NCBI GenBank assembly: GCA_949361645.1
Contig: OX442430.1
Span: forward strand, 7,656,328 to 7,720,327
DNA: 64,000 nucleotides
Reading direction: 5' to 3'
Source: Spongilla lacustris
Lineage: Eukaryota > Porifera > Demospongiae > Spongillida > Spongillidae
Positions 49,124-60,478 of this stretch are shown here, in pieces. Within the stretch, counting starts at the first letter, position 1; each line of letters begins with the position of its first letter. Under the pieces are notes generated by a model. That model was given only the letters and a program-made list of their open reading frames with translations, was not told the origin of the DNA and did no database searches. A program made the position numbers and the translations under genes.

Positions 49124-52100
49124 ATGGGTCATGTGTTGGCAATTGTACAGAGGTATGTGTGGGAGAAGTGAGTGACGGCACTTATCTTATGTCCTCTACT
49201 ACCTCACATAATCATCTGTGGTGACAGCGGGGTACTTGTATATGTATGCGTAATTTATGACTGTGGTTAGCAAACTATTTATTCGTAGCAACCTGGTTAC
49301 ATGTATACATGTATATCCAATGCCTTTTATGTGGTTGGCATAGTTAGTTAGCTGTGCAAGGGTGTGTGTGCCTGATACATGTAGGCTGACATGACCTCTG
49401 AAGGTCTGAGCCAGCCAAGGGGATGGCTATGTTAGGGTGGTCTGCTTAATCATGTGATGTGCCTGAGCACTTGTTATTAATTTAAAATGTTATTAATATT
49501 ATAACGTATTTGAACTAATGACTTCTGGTTAATTAACCATCACACTTGTGGTTAATTAACCACAGGGGAAGCAGACAGCTGCAGCAAACCTTGGACATAG
49601 TGATGGAGCAGGATGGTGGCACGTGTGTGCGGATGCCCGGGCAGGTGGCGGGAAGGCCGTTTGTGATCCAGAAGTGCAGGAATAGTACGATAGTGATCCT
49701 GGACTGTGTTGCGCGCGTGACCATACAGGAGTGTACCAACTGCAAGATATTTGTGGCTGCATGCAAGGAACGGTGAGTGGAGAGGGGGGAGGGGAGGGAG
49801 GAGAGGGGAGGGAAGGGAAGGGTGTACCAGGTGTGGTAAAGAAAGGGATAAAGGGTGAGTAGTTCATGTGTGTCTTTGTTTTCAGTGCATGTTGAGTATA
49901 GGTTTTATTTAGTTAGCACCAGATGTAGTTATCATCCTTACCCTCCCTTCCTCTCCCTTCCTCTCCCCTATTCCTCCCCTTCTTCTCCCCTCCCTTCTCC
50001 CTCCCCTTCCTCTCCCCTCCCTTCTCCCTCCCCTTCCTCTCCCCTCCCTTCTCCCTCCCCTTCCTCTCCCCTCCCTCTCCCCTCCCTCATAGTGTGCTCC
50101 TTGATGACTGTGTGGACTGTCACCTCTTCGCTGCCACCCGTCAGATGTTGGCTAGGTGGTGTGTGCACTGTGAGGCACACCTCCTGTGCTCCTCCCCTCC
50201 TCTCCTGAGGTCTTCTGTGGACATGATGTTTGGCTGTCTGCAATGCAGCTTCCCACAACTAAAAGGTATGTTACTATACGGTATGGTAATAGGGTCATGT
50301 TACTATAGGGTCATGTTACTATAGGGTCATTACTATAGGGTCATATCTCACCTCACCTTTCCTATTTCGGTTCAAACTTTTCGTATGTGTTGGTCTTCAT
50401 ATGAATTGGCATTTATCCATTTAACAATCTTAATGTCTATTGTCCTGAATGTCCACCCGGGGGTACAATTGGACACCCGGGTGGACAGCAAAAAAAAAAA
50501 AATTGCCGTTTGGTCACGGAAGGGACCTGGCTGCATTTAAGGGTACTGGCTTACAGAACAAGTCTTTTCAGGATCGGGCCGAGATAAGTAAGGCTTAAAT
50601 CCTTTTAGTACTCGTAAAATGACCCGTGCTAGCGGACCTATCCATTACACTCCGACCGATCCGCACGAAGCGTAATGGATAGGTCCGCTAGCACGGCTCG
50701 TTCTACATGTACCGAAAGGTAAATAGCCTTGCTTATCTCGGCCCAATCCTGAAAAGACTTGTACTATAAGCCAGTACTGTTAAATGCCACTAGGTCCCTT
50801 CCGTGACCGAACGGCAATAACTTTTTTTCGTTGTCCACCCAGGTATACAATTGTACCCCCGGGTGGACATTCAGGACAATAGACATTAATGGTTGACACG
50901 ATGGCAACAGTGAATAGTTGATTAGTTTGCTTATAATCTCGACTTTACAATGCTATATCATGTGATATATCATGTGACCCAGGCTGTGAGCACGGTTAGG
51001 ATACTTTGCTTATTTACTGTACCAAGAAGGCTGGTAGTCGTCTTATTTATAAACCACATAGTGTGAGAACTTAAAAAGTGCACCTTTTTTGCAAAACTCC
51101 TCAAAATGTTTAATACATGTACTTGGCAGTAAGGTGATGCTATCTGGATTACATAACAGAATAACCATGTCGTTATTCTTTCTTTTAAACAAAACCCTAT
51201 AGCAACACTCGTACGAAGCATACAAGCCAGATGGTCTATTGTATTTACCCATGCGCTTGAAGCAAGGAAACAGAATAGGTTGTGCACGTTTTGATGTTCA
51301 AGACGGAATGTTTTGATAACTGTTGTTACACTGTGTTACATAATCCACTTAGCAACACCTCACTTTATAATGGCTAACATGTATAAAGAATTAATTAATA
51401 AATAAAACATTTTAGGACTTAACTCCAATTTTTATAACTTAAGTTTGAAATCTTATTATTGGCATTGCTTACCCACAGGTGCATGTGTACATGGCGCAGA
51501 GTGCATAAACTATTAAATGTTTGTCGATCCCAAAGTGTGGGACAATTGTGTAATTAGAATTAGCAAGAATTTCATGCTACCCAAAAGTCCCTAGATGCCT
51601 TTATTCATCAATGTAGGACGAGACTTAAAATTCTACGCCACGTATATATTAGCACGCATAGGTAAAAATCCCTGCCAATATTTTTCCTACTAATTGTCCC
51701 AAAGTTTTAAAAAAATTGGGGTTATTGTTAATCAACTTTTTATTTTTATTTTGCAAAAGGGTGCAGTCACACTATGTGGTTTATAAAAAGATGACATCGA
51801 CCTTCTTGATACAGTAATTGTCCTGTAGAACCATTTTTTTTTGTTTAACCCTTTCCTTTCCTACCAAAATGCATGTCATAAATGTATTCTAGGTATCATG
51901 GCTTCTGATTTGATACCCAACTTGTAACTGGTGTGGATCAAGTTATGGCATTGTAAAGTTGAGATTGCAATGTACAAGCAAATTAATCGATTAATTCATT
52001 GTTGCACTCTGTATCATGTTGGTTGGCGTACAAAAAATGGATAAACGGCAACTCTGTGAAGGCCACCATATGTGAAATGGCGTGCATAAGTATTCCAGAG

Positions 52101-52398
52101 TGGGTACCCAATCCACGTTTATTGCTTGCTACATATGATACTCTTAAACCAGTTGGACACTGAAGCCATTGTGATCCACGTGATTTAGAACACCTTTCAG
52201 GCCCTTATAGGCACCCTCACTATGTCCAGGACACCAGGACCCTTGAGGACTCCATATCACGCAGATCCCTCTGTTCCAGTGTCTAGCATTTATTAAAGCT
52301 CTTGATTATTAATATTAATTTACCATTTAGCATTACTAAGCTTTTTGGGTGCATGTACTTGATTCTTCATGTAGGACCCCACACCAGCTGGTGGGACT

Positions 52399-52449
<51 letters not shown>

Positions 52450-53676
52450 CATCATAAAAGTGCTAATCAAACAATTAATTAATCCTGATCAATCTATATG
52501 TTCACAATGCGATGGCCTCAACTGATTAAAAAACATGGAAAGAGTATATCTAATGACTGGTCTTCATTGTTCCCCCATAATACTATCTCTCCCCCATGTC
52601 GCCCATGTTCCAGGTCACCTTGATACAGCAGGTCTCAGCATCTTCACCAACCTCTGGAGTTATGTCAGTGACACCTCAAAGGAAGACGATGAGAAGAGTA
52701 CGTGGTCGCTGTGCCCCCCAGAGGTATGCCCCACCCCCTCCCTCCTCCCCTTACCACGCATGCGGTACGCCAAAACAACAGAGTACAGCATCCCTTGAGC
52801 TGCGTGGGCGTGACCTGCTCGGAGGCGTGACCATGTCATTCTCCAAGGACACCAGCCTTATCCCTCATACCACTGGGCCGCAGCAGAAACCACCAGGGGA
52901 GGTAATATGTGGGGAGGGAAACGTTTATATGATCCCTACCACCCATTCCATCCAATCATCTCATTTCCCAGGAGTGTATGGTGGCATTCTTCTGCCAGTC
53001 AGAAAACATTAGACAAAAAGCATTTCAGTTTTTGCGCCAGTTGAAGTTGCCAAGTTCAGTATGTCGGATAGGGTAGTGTAGTTGATGGTAGTGACACTTA
53101 CCTACCCCACCCTCACAATCACCTCACCCACATCACCACATACCCTCACAATCACCCCACCCACATCACCACATCATCACACCCACCCCACACCTACACA
53201 ATCACCACACCCACACGCATCGACACATCATCGCATCACATATCATCACACCCACACACATCCACACATCATCACATACCTACACAAATCACCACACCCA
53301 CATGCATCCACACATCACCACACACCCACACATCACCACACACCCACAGGGGTCACCAATTCTGCTGGTTCAGACTTTGGAGTCCACCTTCAGACCTGAG
53401 GAGGTACGGTGGCTATCCCACCACCCACTCTTCAGCCCCCAGGGGACCTGCGTTATAGCCGAGGTGTACGGTGAGGGCAGTGTGGAGAGGTGCAGGGGCC
53501 TCCTGGCAGGTCTGGGTGTAGAGGCCTACATGTCCAAGTCACCACAACATGCTGGGGCTGATGTTGAGAGCTTCACGCAGTGCATTGCCACCAAGCTGGC
53601 TATGTTCAAACGACAGAACAAAACCAATATGGCTGACAACATGGACAGTGAGAGTATTATCAGTCAACCCATGTAG
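49124..53676 (+). CDS. RP2-like paralogue lacking the catalytic arginine
   Basis: Exons: candidate first exon 49124-49152 (MGHVLAIVQR, phase 2 as in RP2 exon 1, uncertain), then 49566-49772, 50093-50265, 52614-52723, 52782-52901, 52972-53058, 53350-53676. Exon 3 has the same length (173 bp) and phases as in the RP2 gene at 39997, so the two are paralogues by duplication. The TBCC beta-helix is kept (VRMPGQVAGRPFVIQKC, MMFGCLQCSFPQLKG, AGLSIFTNLW), as is the C-terminal domain (GVEAYMSKSPQHAGADVESF). At the arginine-finger position it has Leu (codon 50148-50150) and at the Glu138 position Arg (50208-50210). The candidate start has His instead of Cys at position 3, so palmitoylation is lost. Probably a non-catalytic partner or effector. 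Confidence 0.88.
50430..50889. mobile_element. 460-bp palindromic element in the RP2-like gene
   Basis: The arms (about 220 bp) begin ttaatgtctattgtcctgaa and end with the complement; they share gtccacccgggggtacaatt, gaccgaacggcaa-type blocks, gcttatctcggcc and ggacctatccattacactcc around a short loop near 50665. It lies in the long intron between exons at 50265 and 52614 and has no coding capacity. Confidence 0.85.
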
Positions 53677-53735
53677 GAGAGAGGGAAGAGGAATTAGATC
53701 AATTTTTATTTGTGTTTATTTAAAACATCATAATT

Positions 53736-54317
53736 TTAATGACTGTCAGCGTAATCCTGGGCAGCTTGGTCGACATTCCTCATCATTGCGCTTCTCATGG
53801 CAACGGACACGTTCTTGGCGCGCGTGTGGCGTTGCATCTTGCGGTGGAACGTGTCCACCTCTTCGACGAAGGCTGGGTCCGCGGGTGCGACCGTCCGCAT
53901 CTTCTCCGTCTTGTGTGCAACGAACTCGTCTATCCACGTGACGTTGAGCGGGTCTTTGTGAGGAGTTGTGTTTCCCAACTCGACTGCAAACGACAGCTGC
54001 AACAGGAGCAACGTCAACGCCGTATCACGTGAGAACTGTGGAGCAAGGCACAAGTGTTTATCGCACGGCCGCCAGATCGAGCATGGTTGTGGCTGGGTGC
54101 GCATGTGTGTGTGGTTTGGGACTTACGCCAGTTGCTGATAGGAGTTCCAATAGCGTTTCCATGTTTGGAATAGGTTTGTAGCCGCTTCCCGCCACGAATA
54201 CTTCTAACGTTCTTTCATTGCGTGGACCAACCTCATACTTGAACGGGATTTCCCTGTGCGGAGAAGGCAGTACCAGTACGTCGTGCGCCGTTACGTTGCT
54301 TACCTTGTTGCAGCCAT
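53736..54317 (-). CDS. Small conserved-looking protein of unknown function (146 aa)
   Basis: Three exons on the minus strand, 54317-54304, 54253-54127 and 54035-53736, join in frame with good GT-AG sites (donor GTAAGC after AACAAG, donor GTAAGTCC). The start is the ATG at 54317 (MAATREIPFKYEVGPRNERT). Later segments are SGYKPIPNMETLLELLSATG, LLLLQLSFAVELGN (a hydrophobic helix too short and polar to be a clear membrane span), NVTWIDEFVAHKTEKMRT and a basic C-terminus. I do not recognise the family. It shares a 104-bp promoter region with KIF17 and its stop is 59 bp from the stop of the RP2-like gene, so a ciliary role is a guess by position. Confidence 0.75.
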
Positions 54318-54421
54318 GACCAAACCGATACAGCATACATGTAACTGCAATTGTGCATGGGTGCAAGGTGCATGCACTGCATTTTTATTGACGTAACTAT
54401 GGTAACATCTCACCTGTGAAA
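54318..54421. promoter_or_regulatory. Bidirectional promoter between the unknown gene and KIF17
   Basis: Only 104 bp separate two divergent start codons (54317 minus, 54422 plus), so both promoters and both 5-prime leaders must lie here or overlap the other gene. The stretch holds no TATA box that I can see. RFX-type X-box sites, usual in ciliary promoters, need two GTTGCC-like half sites; I do not see a good one here. Confidence 0.6.
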
Positions 54422-55938
54422 ATGTCCGCAGAGGCGGTCAAGGTGATTGTGAGATGTCGGCCCTTCAACGAGCGAGAGGAGAAGTTGGGTTGTCGAGTAA
54501 GCATGTTATTGTAGCGAGGGCCTTTTTTTTTTTTCTCTACCAGTAGATTGGTTGGAATTTGTAATGCAAATAAAATTACATAGATTGCTGTAACACGTAC
54601 TAAGCTAAGCTTGTTGACCCATTCCTGCGTTTGCAGTCCGTTGTCGCCATGGATCCCTCCATCGGCCAAGTCCAGTTGATGAAGCCCAACTCGGACGACT
54701 CCTCCCCCCCAAAGTTGTTCAGCTTCGACGGCGTGTACTACATGCAGGACAACACGAAGCAGATCTACGAGGAGATATGCTTCCCGCTCGTGGAGAGCGT
54801 GCTCGAAGGGTTCAACGGAACCATATTCGCGTACGGGCAGACTGGGTGCGGGAAGAGCTACACGATGATGGGCGTGGACAACGACGAGAACAGGGGCGTG
54901 ATCCCGCGCGTGTTCTACCACGTCTTCGACGAGATCGCGGTGTCGGAGGCCACAAAGTTCCTCGTGCACGCCTCGTACCTTGAGATCTACAACGAGGAGA
55001 TAAGGGACCTCCTCGCCCTAGGCAACAAGGTGACCAAACTCGAGCTGCACGAGCATCCCGAGAAGGGCGTCTACGTGGAGGGGCTCTCCCACCACAAGGT
55101 GTTGAACACCAGGGACCTTGAGAGGATCATGGAGTTGGGGGGCAAGAACCGCTCTGTGGGGGCCACACTCATGAACACGGAGTCGTCCCGTTCCCATTCC
55201 ATCTTCACCATAGACCTGGAGATGATGGATGTGGTGGATGGGGAGGAGAAGGTGAGGGCGGGGCGACTTAATCTGGTGGACCTGGCTGGGAGCGAGAGGC
55301 AGGCAAAGACAGGAGCCACAGGTGAGGGGGAGGTAGTGGGGGTGGAGCCAAAGGGAGGGTGTGCGAGGAGGTTGTGGGGGTGGAACCACGGGCGAGGGGG
55401 AGGTAGTGGGGGTGGAGCCACGGGAGAGTGTGTGTGAGGTTGTGGGGGTGGAGCCACAAGTGAGGGGGAGGTCATGGGGTGGAGTCACAGGGGATGTCAT
55501 GGGGATGGAGCCAAAGGTGAAGGGTCTCTAACCAATGCACTTTTTAAATATGAATGCTTGTGTTAATTAACCCCCATCGTCCTTATGACTGTAAACCTAT
55601 TGTGAGGTGGAGTGGTGCGTTTGCTCCTCTCAAGGCTTCATTATCTAGGCTCTGGTGTAAGGTGGCCCCTCCCCCTCAGGTGATCGTTTGCGCGAGGCCA
55701 CCAAGATCAACCTCTCCCTCTCCGCCCTGGGCAACGTGATATCTGCCCTAGTGGATGGCAAGTCCAAACACATCCCCTACAGGGACTCCAAGCTGACACG
55801 CCTCCTTCAGTCCTCCCTCGGGGGGAACACTAAGACGTTGATGGTGGCATGTTTGAGTCCTGCTGATAATAACTATGAAGAAACCCTGAGCACACTGCGA
55901 TATGCCAACAGGTGTTGTGTGTGTGTGTGTGTGTGTGT

Positions 55939-55977
<39 letters not shown>

Positions 55978-58530
55978 TGTGTGTGTGTGTGAGTGTGTGT
56001 GTGTGTTCATGTGTGCGTGTGTGTTTGCATGCATGCGTGTGAGCGTGTGTGTGTGCGCGTGTGTATTTTGTGTGTGTGTGTGTGATTTATAATTAGTGAG
56101 TCAGTGAATGAGTGGGAGGAGAAGAGATACGTGTAACTGTAAAGAGGTGAGGGTTGCATTAGTAATCTGTGCACACGTGATTCCACAGGGCTAAGAATAT
56201 CAAGAACAAGCCGAAGATCAATGAGGACCCAAAAGATGCTCTCCTCAGACAGTACCAGGAGGAGATACAGAAACTAAAGATGATGCTCATGGGACAAGGG
56301 CAAGGGGGGCTCCCAATAGAATTGACAGGTACAGTATGGCTTTCTTCACACACTCCTGCTTCACTCATACCTCTTCTCTTTGTTCCCTCCTCCCTCCCTC
56401 CTCCCTCCTCCCTCCCTCCTCCCCTCAATCCACAGGTGCCAATACTTCAGAAAAATCGGACAAATTGCAATATCAGATTGACAAGGAAGCCATAGAGGCG
56501 GAGAAGGAAGCCATTCGTCAAGAGTACGAAGGTCGTCTGGCGGACCTGAGGTCACAGTACATGGAGGAACAGAGTGGGAGGACACGCCTCCAACAGGACC
56601 TACAGAGGGTCCAGCAGGAGTACGAGGACAGACTGGCTGAGGCCTCTGCCCAGGCGGCCGCCATGACAGCAGCCCGGGAAGGAGTTGCCATGACGGCAGC
56701 CCAAGATGGCGTTGCCGTGACGGCAGGCCCACAGACAGCGCAGGTGAGCTGATCTTCTACTGGTATGGAGGGGTTGCTGAGGGGGTGTGTCCTGTGTAGG
56801 TAGGCGATATGTTGACATCAGTGACATCACCAGCAAGGGGTCAGGTGAGAGAACAGCTGTGCATGTGTGTGAGATATGTGTGTATGCACGTCTGTGTGTA
56901 CTAGTAAATGTATATACATGTGTGCATTGTGGTGTATGGGTATGTACTAATATATATTGGGGGCGTGGTCCATGCAGGAATCGTTCTCTGTTGGGACGGA
57001 CACCGAAGGATTGTTCGGTCTAACGGACCAGCAGGCCACGCCCTCTGGTGTCCAGACCACACCTCTCCACGCAGGCCCTGATGCATTGCTAGGGTCTCCA
57101 ACACGAGCTGAACAGTCACCCCTAGCCGCTGGTGTGCCCCCAGTGGCCCCTGTGGCCCCCGGTACCGGCAGCTCTCCTGCTCTGAATGCTGCCCCCCCTG
57201 ATGACAGGGTTATCCTTAGGGAACACGAGGATGCTTTGAGAAAGCTGGAAGCCTTACAGAAGGAGATGATCGGGGGAGAGAAGGCTGGTATGTGGTATGG
57301 AATTATGAGAATGGACTTGTGGTTTGCATGAGACATGATTCTCATAACCATTCAAAATGGTCGTACCATGCTCTCATTGCATATTACTCCTCCCCCTCCT
57401 ACACTCACTACTCCGCCCCCTCCCACACTCACTACTCCGCCCCCTCCCACACTCACTACTCCTCCCCCTCCCACACTCATTACTCCTCCCCCTCCCACAC
57501 TCATCACACTCCCACTCCCACAGGTAACAATACTCTGAAGGCCTCGCTGAAGGAGAGGAGGCACAGAGCCAATGACAGGTCACTTCAGCTGAAAAAAGCC
57601 AACGAACAACTCATGGATGATGACGGTATCATCGAGAGGATCTTCAATTCCCTCACAGGTGAGGAAAAGGGAAAGGGAAGCCACACAAGGCCTTGATTCC
57701 CCCCCCCCTCCCCTCCCCTCCCCCCCCCCTCAGATGAGGTCAGGGTCAAGACTCAGCTGTTGGATAGGTCACATGCCAAGCTCAGGTCAGCAGAAGAAGA
57801 CATCAAAGATCTGGGGGCGGAGTTTGAGCTGGAGAGACAGGACTTCCTGGATACGATACGCACCCTCCAACAGACCATCACCCTCCAGGAGCAGCTGCTG
57901 GATACAGTGGTCCCTTGCCTGCGGAGGGACTGCAACTACTTCAACATAGACAGGATCAAGAGTGAAGCTGTGTGGTGTGAGGAGGAGGGGAGGTGGGCGT
58001 TGCCTCAGCTCACAGTGAGCAAGACGAGTCTCTCCAGCCTGGCACCAGTTGATTCCAAGACGGCCCTCAGCAAGCCTTCCCCCAAGTCCTCTCGTCAGGA
58101 GGCTCCAAGCAATGGAGGGTTGGCTCCAAATGGAGTGCTCACTCCCTCCAAAACAGCAGTGGAGGACAAGTTCCTCCATCAGCTGCAGAAGGGAGACGAA
58201 GCCAACTACTTCAAGCCAAAGAGGGCCATTGAGCTCCTGGGGGGTAAGGCCCTATCGGGGCCCGGCGAGCAAGGGGTGCAGGGGGCCCAGCCTGCTCCCC
58301 TTTCGATGGCGGCCGCCATCCACGGCGTGGAGACCCAGGTCATGATGGACCCCGGCTACTCCAGGAGGCCCAGCAAGCTGCAGGCCCTGCCCATCAGCGT
58401 GGCCCCCCAGACCTCCTTGTCACCTAGGAGTGAGCAAGAGGAGCTGCTGGAGAAGATGGAGAAGAAGCTGAATGGCCGCAAGAAGCAGAGCTTGCAGCCC
58501 CTGCAGGGGGCTAGGAGACCTCCTGCCTGA
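54422..58530 (+). CDS. KIF17: Kinesin-2 motor KIF17 (OSM-3 type)
   Basis: Eight exons in phase: 54422-54496, 54637-55321, 55680-55911, 56189-56328, 56436-56743, 56978-57287, 57524-57658, 57734-58530; 893 residues (human 1029). It is the homodimeric kinesin-2 that walks to microtubule plus ends in cilia and dendrites. The motor domain (about residues 5-340) has P-loop GQTGCGKS at 92-99, switch [12 protein letters not shown], switch [12 protein letters not shown] and [15 protein letters not shown] coiled coil follows ([20 protein letters not shown]), then [14 protein letters not shown] and [15 protein letters not shown], the segments typical of the KIF17 tail. The vertebrate PDZ-binding C-terminus is not conserved. 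Exon 6 codes for a Pro/Ala-rich linker. An AATAAA signal lies at 58696-58701. Confidence 0.97.
55916..56086 (+). repeat. (GT)n microsatellite in KIF17 intron 3
   Basis: GT repeats with GAGT, TTCAT and GCAT interruptions begin four bases after the exon 3 donor. Intron 6 also holds a short tandem repeat, cactcactactccgcccccta-like, at about 57395-57515 (units of about 26-28 bp). Confidence 0.95.
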
Positions 58531-58893
58531 CTGGGGCTGTTGCCATGGCAACCCAATCACTTGAATGTTTTTTTTTTTTTTTTTGTGTTTTGTGAATGTG
58601 TACCTGTTTCTATTAACTGCAAATCTGTCTAGTGATAGTGCAACCGATTGGTCGGGTACCCAGACTGTGTATAAAGGTGAGGTGTATATAGGATTAATAA
58701 AATTATCCTTCTCTCTGATCATTCAGGTGAGATCCTAGCTCTCCCATCCCCCCCCTCCCCACACATAACACATTCACCATTTAGGTGGTAATGACATTAC
58801 TAGCCATTTGAAATATAGTCATTGCAGGAGGTACACATACATGCACCATAACACCACTACCCATGGTCCAGGTGGGGAGGAGGGTGTTTGTGG
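58531..58893. other. Shared 3-prime region of KIF17 and the first OGFR-like gene
   Basis: The two genes end tail to tail 363 bp apart. A plus-strand polyadenylation signal AATAAA is at 58696-58701. No minus-strand AATAAA was identified with confidence; poly-T at 58568-58582 reads as poly-A on the minus strand. Confidence 0.5.
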
Positions 58894-60370
58894 TTACACA
58901 GAAGTCTCAGTAGCTTCACTTTTAAGTTCGTTTGCCATATTTCTAATAGAAGCCCGCTCCTGGTCATCCTTGAGTACCTCCAACCAGTAGTTCATGCAGC
59001 TGTCCAATGTACGGTCCAGTGTGCCCTCCACAATGGCCTCATGGAGGACAAACCTCAGGAAGGGAGCCTTTAGATACTCATACTCCATCTCCCCCAGACA
59101 TTTGAGGATCCTGGTGATGCGAAGGTAGTTGTGGGAAGAGTGGTTCAGGTGGTGGAAGCGTTCCTTCCAATTATCGGACCTTTCAATTTCACCTGTTTGA
59201 TGGAATATAATACTATGTACATTTAAAGGGAGGGACCCCAAAATGATGACAACAGCTGAGCTTAGTAGCCACACCCTCTTTGGCTGTGTGAAGCATGTAG
59301 CAGGCAAGACATCCTGTTTTCCTGCTTTGCAGCATACATTGGTGTGATGTATGTAATACATGTAGTTGAAATCACCCCATTTATGATAGCGTTAGTCATG
59401 TTCCCATCAACTGTTTGGTGCCTTCAAACATACACAAAGCTACACACAATCGTGGTAACCTGTTCCTTTGTCTTTGAGGAGGGAGGGAAGGAGGAGAGAG
59501 GGGTATCCACAAACCTGCTTCTTTGTCTTTCAGTTTCATTCCATAGAAGTCCAACATGAGCTCGTAAGATCTGAGTACTCTGGCATGGATGTCTGGATCA
59601 GAACAGATCCTCTGTTGGCAGCAGACATGTTCAATCATGCGGGCTCATGTATGGAGGGACCAAACCTTAGCTTCATGCAGCTGGAGCTCCTGTGCTTCAC
59701 TATTTAAACCATGCTCTCTAATTGGAAATAACCTGTAGCCATGGTAACATCAAATGATTGCACTTCACCCTACACCCCCACACCTAACTAGGGAGGTACT
59801 ATGTAGCCATGGTGACTAGGGGAGGCGCCTCCTTACCACTGTATGTATCCATGGTGACTTTCCAGTTTATTGTACTGCCCCCACCACCTCTCATGGATGT
59901 CGTCGATCAGGTCCCCATCAGGCCGAGATGGTATCTCATTTGCGTAGAAGCGGTAGTTATCCACCAATGAAGGGTTGTCGGCTTTCCCCTGAGAAGAGGA
60001 ATGGCACGTGACGCCCCTCCCTTCCACGCAACATAACATATTAAACTCACGGGATATCCAAGTCGGTACGTTTCCGTGTCTTTTATTGAAGTCCTTGCGG
60101 AATAGTGGATCCGATTGTTTATGACAGGAGTAGCTGTGCTTCTCCAGATAAAGCCCACTACTAGTACCATTGGTGTTACAGCGCAACTCACAATATACCT
60201 CCATAGGAAGCGGAAGACACAGCGCACCACTCTCCAAAGATACACCACGCACTCGTACGAAACCTTAGGAAGACAGAATTTAACGCAACAGCTGGTCTGG
60301 ATACGTGATACACACGTACATGAGAAACAGTACGTCTGACTGTACAGATCGTCCCGCCGCAGCGGGACAT
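58894..60370 (-). CDS. OGFR-domain protein 1
   Basis: Minus-strand exons with consistent phases: 60370-60199 and 60160-60051 (tentative), then 59988-59837, 59732-59666, 59611-59515, 59192-58894; 298 residues. The opioid growth factor receptor N-terminal domain is clear: YRFYANEIPSRPDGDLIDDI, HHGYIQW-LFPIREHGLNSE, RICSDPDIHARVLRSYELML, NHSSHNYLRITRILKCLGEM. In vertebrates OGFR binds Met-enkephalin at the nuclear envelope and slows growth; what this domain does in invertebrates is unknown. The N-terminal 57 residues (MSRCGGTICTVRRTV...) have no counterpart in the neighbour gene, so the start is uncertain. It is the first of three tandem copies. Confidence 0.85.
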
Positions 60371-60478
60371 GACTCCACTGCAGCAACGATAAAGGTGGTC
60401 GATGCTACGCGCATGCGCAATAACGGTAATATAATTTCAGTTTTAGTTACTAAAGCTATCTACGGTTTTAATTTGTGT

